From Hyphomicrobiaceae bacterium (GTDB taxonomy: Bacteria; Pseudomonadota; Alphaproteobacteria; Rhizobiales; Hyphomicrobiaceae), in the NCBI GenBank assembly GCA_025350265.1, contig JANXYD010000422.1, positions 1 through 35,725 on the forward strand: DNA of 35,725 nt, in the 5' to 3' direction. Under the pieces are notes generated by a model, which worked only from the letters and a program-made list of their open reading frames with translations, was not told the origin of the DNA and made no database searches. Position numbers and translations under genes: made by a program. Below are positions 30,730-35,725 of the stretch, piece after piece; position 1 is the stretch's first letter, and each line of letters starts with the position of its first letter.

Positions 30730-30778
30730 CTCTCCCCATTGCCCGTCGCAACGAGGGAGAGGGTCGCGGTGGGCGACC
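30730..30778. repeat. Two adjacent REP-like hairpins
   Basis: CTCTCCCC(30730-30737)...AGGGAGAG(30754-30761) and GGTCGC-GGTGG-GCGACC (30762-30778) in the katG/carboxylase intergenic region. Confidence 0.5.
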
Positions 30779-30853
30779 GCATGATCCGACAATTTCCAAG
30801 CAGAACCTGACAACGGTCAAAGGACTTGGCGACGTTCGCGCCTGCCGCCCCAC

Positions 30854-32815
30854 TCACACCGCCACCAGCTCCACCATCACCTGCCGTGTCGCGACTTGAT
30901 CGCCTGATTTGACTGGCAGCGACGCAATCGTACCGTCGCGTTCGGCTACGATTTCGTGTTGCATCTTCATGGCTTCCAGCACGACCAGCCGTTGCCCTTT
31001 GGTCACGGCGTCGCCGGCATTGGCATAGACAGCCACGATGCGCCCGTTCATCGGCGCGCGCAAAATCGAGGCGGCCAGCGCCTCGTCCACAACGCGCGGG
31101 GCCAGCGTCACATCCTCAGCCGTGACAGACACATCGCCGAGATCGAGGTGTAGGCGCTGGCCGTCCCACGCCGCATGTGCCGTGCGCGTGTGACCATCCA
31201 CGTCGAAGCGAACCGCCCCCGTTGCTGCCCCCAACACCTCGATCACATACGTTGCTGCGGCCGCCTCGACGCGCCACGCACGCAGGCCCGCAGCGGTCAC
31301 CTTCATGTCCGTCACCGTTCGCCCCAGCGCAACCTTCATGGGGATGGCGCGCGGGCCTGTCGAGCGCCAGCCGTCGTTCCGGGTTTGCCGCGCAGCCAGC
31401 AGCGCCGTCGCCAACGCCGTCATGACCGCATCCGGTTCCGGCCGCGCCAGGCCCGCACTTTTGGGCTGGAAATGCGTGGGAATGAAGCCAATCGTCGCGC
31501 GCCCATCAACGAACGCTGGATGGCGCAACGCCGCCAGCAGGAATGCCCGATTGGTTACGATGCCATGCACATGACAGGCGCTCAGCGCCTGGATCAGCCG
31601 CCGGCGCGCTTCCTCGCGCGTTTCGCCGTGCGCGATGATCTTGGCGATCATCGGGTCATAATAGGCGCTCACTTCGGTCGGCGCATCGGCCAAGCCGTGA
31701 TCGACGCGGACGCCTTCCAAAACGGGCATTTCCCAATCGACGATCCGACCGCTGCGCGGCAGAAACCCTCCATGCGGGTCTTCGGCATAGAGCCGCGCTT
31801 CGATGGCGTGCCCGCGCATCGCCACGTTAGCCTGCGCGAGCGGCAAGCGCCCGCCGGCCGCAACCTCGATCTGCCAGCGCACGAGATCCACGCCGACAAC
31901 CGCTTCCGTCACGGGATGCTCGACCTGAATGCGCGTATTCATTTCCAGGAAATAGAACTCGCCATTACCCGTCAGCAGGAACTCGACCGTGCCGGCACCG
32001 GAATAATCGATCGCTCGGGCCGCCGCCACTGCAGCAGCCCCCATGCGCTGGCGCAGTTCAGAACTGACAGCCGGCGACGGCGCTTCCTCGATCACCTTCT
32101 GGTGCCGGCGCTGGATGGAGCAATCGCGCTCGCCCAAGTGAATGATGTTGCCATTATTGTCACCGAACACCTGGATCTCGATGTGGCGTGCATCGACCAC
32201 CGCCTTTTCCAGGATCAACTCGTCCGAGCCGAACGCCGCAAGGGCTTCCCGCCGCGCGGCCGCCAATGCGCCAGAAAATTCCGTTTCCATCGACACGAGC
32301 CGCATGCCGCGCCCGCCACCACCTGCGGCGGCCTTCACCATCACCGGGTAGCCGATCTTGCGCGCCTCGGCGGAAAATCGTGCGTCGCTCTGGTCGGAAC
32401 CCTGATAGCCCGGCACGCACGGCACATCGGCTTCCAGCATCAGGCGCTTGGCCGCCGCCTTGTTGCCCATCGCGCCGATGGCTTTTGGCGACGGGCCGAT
32501 GAACACCCGTCCGGCAGCGCGACAGGCACTCGCAAACTCCGCGTTTTCCGACAGGAAGCCATACCCCGGATGCACCGCGTCCGCACCCGACCGTTTTGCC
32601 GCCGCGATCAGTTTATCGGCGTTCAGATAGCTTTCGGCAGCCGCTGCCGCGCCGATATGGATCGCCTCGTCGGCACACTGCACGTGTCGTGCATAGCGGT
32701 CGGCATCGGAAAAAACCGCCACCGTGCGATAGCCCATGGCCGCAGCCGTGTGCATGATGCGGCAGGCGATCTCACCGCGATTGGCGACGAGAATTTTACT
32801 GAATGCTGTGCTCAC
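30854..32815 (-). CDS. Acyl-CoA carboxylase alpha subunit (biotin carboxylase plus biotinyl domain; MCC/GCC type)
   Basis: MSTAFSKILVANRGEIACRIMHTAAAMGYRTVAVFSDADRYARHVQCADEAIHIG...HPGYGFLSENAEFA..., FLEMNTRIQVEHPVTEAVVGVDLVRWQI, C-terminal VLEAMKMQHEIVAE biotinylation motif. Confidence 0.95.
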   Translation of the reverse strand: MSTAFSKILVANRGEIACRIMHTAAAMGYRTVAVFSDADRYARHVQCADEAIHIGAAAAAESYLNADKLIAAAKRSGADAVHPGYGFLSENAEFASACRAAGRVFIGPSPKAIGAMGNKAAAKRLMLEADVPCVPGYQGSDQSDARFSAEARKIGYPVMVKAAAGGGGRGMRLVSMETEFSGALAAARREALAAFGSDELILEKAVVDARHIEIQVFGDNNGNIIHLGERDCSIQRRHQKVIEEAPSPAVSSELRQRMGAAAVAAARAIDYSGAGTVEFLLTGNGEFYFLEMNTRIQVEHPVTEAVVGVDLVRWQIEVAAGGRLPLAQANVAMRGHAIEARLYAEDPHGGFLPRSGRIVDWEMPVLEGVRVDHGLADAPTEVSAYYDPMIAKIIAHGETREEARRRLIQALSACHVHGIVTNRAFLLAALRHPAFVDGRATIGFIPTHFQPKSAGLARPEPDAVMTALATALLAARQTRNDGWRSTGPRAIPMKVALGRTVTDMKVTAAGLRAWRVEAAAATYVIEVLGAATGAVRFDVDGHTRTAHAAWDGQRLHLDLGDVSVTAEDVTLAPRVVDEALAASILRAPMNGRIVAVYANAGDAVTKGQRLVVLEAMKMQHEIVAERDGTIASLPVKSGDQVATRQVMVELVAV

Positions 32816-33639
32816 GGCGTCATTTTCTCCACCCAGTTCGGCTTGCGCTTCTCGACGAAGGCCGCCGTTCCCTCGCGGCCCTCCGGCCCCCGCACGGCAG
32901 CCGCGAAACTGTCGGCGGCGCGGTCCAGCAATTCCGTCATCGGCACGGCCGACGCCGCGCGCAGCATGAGGCGTTTGGTTTCAGCCACCGCGTCCGGCGC
33001 GCATTTAAGGATTTGATTGATTGCTGCCGCCAGCAACGTATCGAGCGCTGCGACATCGGCGGCCAGCTCGTGTACGAAGCCCACCGCGCGGGCCTGCCCC
33101 CCGTCGAGCCTGGCACCCGATACCGCAAACCGGCGCGCTGCCGTCAGACCGATGCGCCGCACCACGAACGGCGAAATGGCTGCCGGCACGATGCCTAGCG
33201 TCACTTCCGTCATGGCAAATTGCGCACTCTCCAGCGCCAGCGTGATATCGGCGACGGATGCAAAACCGATGCCGCCACCCATCGCCGCGCCCTCGACCAC
33301 GGCGATCACCGCTTGCCGCGCTTCATCGATGGTCAGCAGCATCGCCCCATAGCGACGGTTGCCGGCCTTGAGTTCGTCGGTGACGCCCGGCGCGGGTGGC
33401 GCGCCCGCCGTCTGCATGTTTTTGATATCGCCGCCCGCACAAAACGTGCCCCCCGCCCCCCGGATCACCACGACGCGCACATCGGCATCGTCGCGGATGG
33501 ACTCAAACGTCGCCTGGATCTCGCGCACCATATCGGCAGACAGCGCGTTGCGCTGCTCCGGCCTGTTCAGCCACAAGCGCAACACCGGACCTTGGCGTTC
33601 TAGCTTGATGTGGCGGGTGTGGGGGAGGGTGGCTGGCAT
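32812..33639 (-). CDS. Enoyl-CoA hydratase/isomerase family protein (methylglutaconyl-/isohexenylglutaconyl-CoA hydratase-like)
   Basis: LWLNRPEQRNALSADMVREIQATF...VVIRGAGGTFCAGGDIKNMQ...AVIAVVEGAAMGGGIGFASVADITLALESAQFAMTEVTLGIVPAAISPFVVRRIG; 4-nt overlap with the carboxylase alpha gene. Confidence 0.93.
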   Translation of the reverse strand: MPATLPHTRHIKLERQGPVLRLWLNRPEQRNALSADMVREIQATFESIRDDADVRVVVIRGAGGTFCAGGDIKNMQTAGAPPAPGVTDELKAGNRRYGAMLLTIDEARQAVIAVVEGAAMGGGIGFASVADITLALESAQFAMTEVTLGIVPAAISPFVVRRIGLTAARRFAVSGARLDGGQARAVGFVHELAADVAALDTLLAAAINQILKCAPDAVAETKRLMLRAASAVPMTELLDRAADSFAAAVRGPEGREGTAAFVEKRKPNWVEKMTP

Positions 33640-33707
33640 AAAAGCCTCTTCAAGTTGATCATGGCCGCGATGGCCGCACTGACCGTGTGCTCAATGGTCG
33701 ACGCCAA

Positions 33708-34880
33708 TCAATGCTTGGTCTTTCTGTCCCCCGTCCCCGGCAGCGTGCCCATCAGCTTGGAGATGATGGTCAACATGATTTCATCGGCGCCGCCACCGAT
33801 CGAGCCAAGCCGGCCATCACGGAACGCGCGCGACACACGGGTTTCGTTCATGAACCCCATGCCGCCCCAATACTGCAGGCAGCTGTCGGACACTTCGCGG
33901 CTGAGGCGGCCGGACTTGAGCTTCACCATCGACGCCAGCTTTGTCACGTCCTGGCCTTTGAGGTAGAGATCGCAGGCGCGATAGACGAGGGAGCGCAGCA
34001 ATTCGATTTCGGTGGCCAACTCCGCCAGCCTGAAATGCACCACTTGATTGTCGAGGATCGGCTTGCCGAACGCCACCCGCGTGCGCGTGTAGTCGATGGT
34101 TTCCTGGATCAACCGTTCGAGCCCGATCAGCCCGCGCGCACCCGCCCACAGCCGCTCTTCCTGGAACTGCTGCATCTGGTAGGTGAAACCCTTGCCCTCC
34201 TCGCCGATGATGTAACGCTGGGGAATGCGCACATTGTCGAGGTGCACTTGTGCCGTATCGGATGAATGCATGCCCATTTTGTCGAGCCTGCGCATGATCT
34301 CGACACCCTTGGTTTTCATCGGCACGCACATCAAAGTCTTGTTGCGATGCGGTTCGCCGTCGGACGTATTGGCGAGCAGGCACATCCAGTCGGCCTGCGT
34401 GCCGCTGGTGGTCCACATCTTGCCGCCATTAATGACGTAATCGCCGCCGTCCTTTCTCGCCGATGTCTTGACGCTGGCCACGTCCGACCCCGCGCCGACC
34501 TCCGAAACACCGAGACACGCGACGAAATCGCCGGCCACCGACGGCGCGAGAAATTCCTGGCAGACGACATCGGAGCCAAAGCGCGCGAGTGCCGGCGTGG
34601 CCATGTCCGTCTGCACGCCGATGGCCATCGGCACGCCGCCGCAATTGATGTGGCCGAGTTCTTCAGCCATCACCATCGAATAGGAATAATCGAGCCCGGC
34701 GCCGCCCCATTTTTCGGGCTTGCAAAGCCCCAGAAAACCCATTTTGCCCATCTTTTTGAACAACTCGTGTGCCGGGAAGATGCCGGCTTTCTCCCACGCG
34801 TCGACATGCGGGTTTATTTCCGCCGCGATGAATTTCTGCAGACTGGACCGAAGCTGATCGTGTTCAGGGGTGAATTGCAT
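33708..34880 (-). CDS. Acyl-CoA dehydrogenase (resembles AtuD/citronellyl-CoA dehydrogenase type)
   Basis: MQFTPEHDQLRSSLQKFIAAEINPHVDAWEKAGIFPAHELFKKMGKMGFLGLCKPEKWGGAGLDYSYSMVMAEELG...CLGVSEVGAGSDVASVKTSARKDGGDYVINGGKMWTTSGTQADWMCLLA... Confidence 0.92.
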   Translation of the reverse strand: MQFTPEHDQLRSSLQKFIAAEINPHVDAWEKAGIFPAHELFKKMGKMGFLGLCKPEKWGGAGLDYSYSMVMAEELGHINCGGVPMAIGVQTDMATPALARFGSDVVCQEFLAPSVAGDFVACLGVSEVGAGSDVASVKTSARKDGGDYVINGGKMWTTSGTQADWMCLLANTSDGEPHRNKTLMCVPMKTKGVEIMRRLDKMGMHSSDTAQVHLDNVRIPQRYIIGEEGKGFTYQMQQFQEERLWAGARGLIGLERLIQETIDYTRTRVAFGKPILDNQVVHFRLAELATEIELLRSLVYRACDLYLKGQDVTKLASMVKLKSGRLSREVSDSCLQYWGGMGFMNETRVSRAFRDGRLGSIGGGADEIMLTIISKLMGTLPGTGDRKTKH

Positions 34881-35005
34881 GTCCGTTCCTCAGTGCGATA
34901 GTCTTAGCTTCAACTGGATAGGGCGCTTGCTGCGGAACAATCGGCAGCTTTGGCGGTTCATTGCCCGTCAATGCTCGATAGAGATCACCACAGAGGTTAT
35001 TTTCC

Positions 35006-35725
35006 TCAAAAGCGCCCCACGCCGAACGTGGTAGGCCGGAGCGGGCGAATGTCGGCTTCACGGCAGATCGACAAACACATGGCGAGCACGCGCCGGCTGT
35101 CGCATGGATCGATGATGCCGTCGTCCCATAGCCGTGCGGTGGCAAACAGCGCCGCGCTCTCGCCATCCATGCGCTTGACGATGCCGGCCTCCATCTTATC
35201 CAGCATGGCGCGGTCGACGGGCTTGCCTTCGCGCCTGGCTTTTTCTTCCGTAACGATCGACATGACTTTGGCGGCCTGTTCGCCACCCATGACAGCGACC
35301 CGATTGTTCGGCCACGCGAAGATGAAGCGCGGATCGTAGGCGCGGCCGCACATGCCGTAGTTGCCGGCTCCGAACGACGCGCCGATGTGCAACGTGAGCT
35401 GCGGCACGGTGGCGTTGGCGACCGCCTGGATCATCTTCGAACCGTGCTTGATGATGCCCGCCTGCTCCATTTCGCGGCCGACCATATAGCCCGTCGTATT
35501 CTGCAGATACAGGATCGGGATGTTGGACTGACAGCAGAGTTGGATGAACTGTGCAGCCTTGGTCGCGCCATCCGCATCGATCGGACCATTGTTGCCGATG
35601 ATGCCGAGCGTGTGGCCCTCGATGGCGGCGTGCCCGCAAACCGTATGCACGCCGTAAAGCGCCTTGAAATCGAGGAAGTCACTGCCGTCGACCAATCGCG
35701 CGATCACTTCGTGCACGTCGTAGGG
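35006..35725 (-). CDS. Acyl-CoA carboxylase beta subunit (carboxyltransferase; 5' end beyond window)
   Basis: PYDVHEVIARLVDGSDFLDFKALYGVHTVCGHAAIEGHTLGIIGNNGPIDADGATKAAQFIQLCCQSNIPILYLQNTTGYMVGREMEQAGIIKHGSKMI...SFGAGNYGMCGRAYDPRFIFAWPNNRVAVMGGEQAA; open to the right edge. Confidence 0.94.
   Translation of the reverse strand, partial: PYDVHEVIARLVDGSDFLDFKALYGVHTVCGHAAIEGHTLGIIGNNGPIDADGATKAAQFIQLCCQSNIPILYLQNTTGYMVGREMEQAGIIKHGSKMIQAVANATVPQLTLHIGASFGAGNYGMCGRAYDPRFIFAWPNNRVAVMGGEQAAKVMSIVTEEKARREGKPVDRAMLDKMEAGIVKRMDGESAALFATARLWDDGIIDPCDSRRVLAMCLSICREADIRPLRPTTFGVGRF

Noticed and set aside
31175-33016. 613-aa plus-strand ORF antisense to the carboxylase alpha gene
   Set aside because: Composition is Arg/His/Ala-rich and low complexity, typical of a shadow ORF in high-GC DNA; the opposite strand encodes a clear biotin carboxylase and enoyl-CoA hydratase.
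34864-35286. 140-aa minus-strand ORF between the dehydrogenase and carboxyltransferase beta genes
   Set aside because: Mostly overlaps the beta-subunit gene in another frame on the same strand; no domain resemblance.

Overview
The window looks like a high-GC alphaproteobacterial (Hyphomicrobiales-like) chromosome segment, mostly housekeeping and catabolic genes. Left to right: secD (3' part, -), yajC (-), a PhyR-type response regulator (+), a GNAT acetyltransferase (-), an amidohydrolase (+) with structured intergenic DNA on both sides, TrmO/TsaA (-), a PilZ-like protein (+), DUF2948-hisD-UPF0262 (+), a large multicopper oxidase (-), livFGMH transporter genes without a visible substrate-binding protein (-), an OpgC-type membrane protein (-), propionyl-CoA synthetase (+), a PRC-barrel protein (+), an acyl-CoA dehydrogenase (-), an SDR (+), a CocE/NonD hydrolase (-), a 3-hydroxyisobutyrate-dehydrogenase-like oxidoreductase (+), acetyl-CoA synthetase (-), an NTF2/SnoaL-like protein (+), anmK (-), katG (+), and a biotin-carboxylase / enoyl-CoA hydratase / acyl-CoA dehydrogenase / carboxyltransferase cluster (-) running off the right edge. 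I see no CRISPR array, rRNA, tRNA, transposase, phage or recognisable defence module. The less ordinary signals are non-coding: a run of perfect hairpins at 3070-3244, a 25-bp tandem repeat with a 38-bp palindrome at 4412-4605, three copies of an interspersed repeat (two carrying an extra stem-loop), a terminator-like hairpin in the phyR leader, and a 20-codon remnant resembling the N-terminus of an alpha/beta hydrolase. I did not find convincing evidence of a wholly new multi-gene system. All assignments come from reading the sequence; no searches were run.
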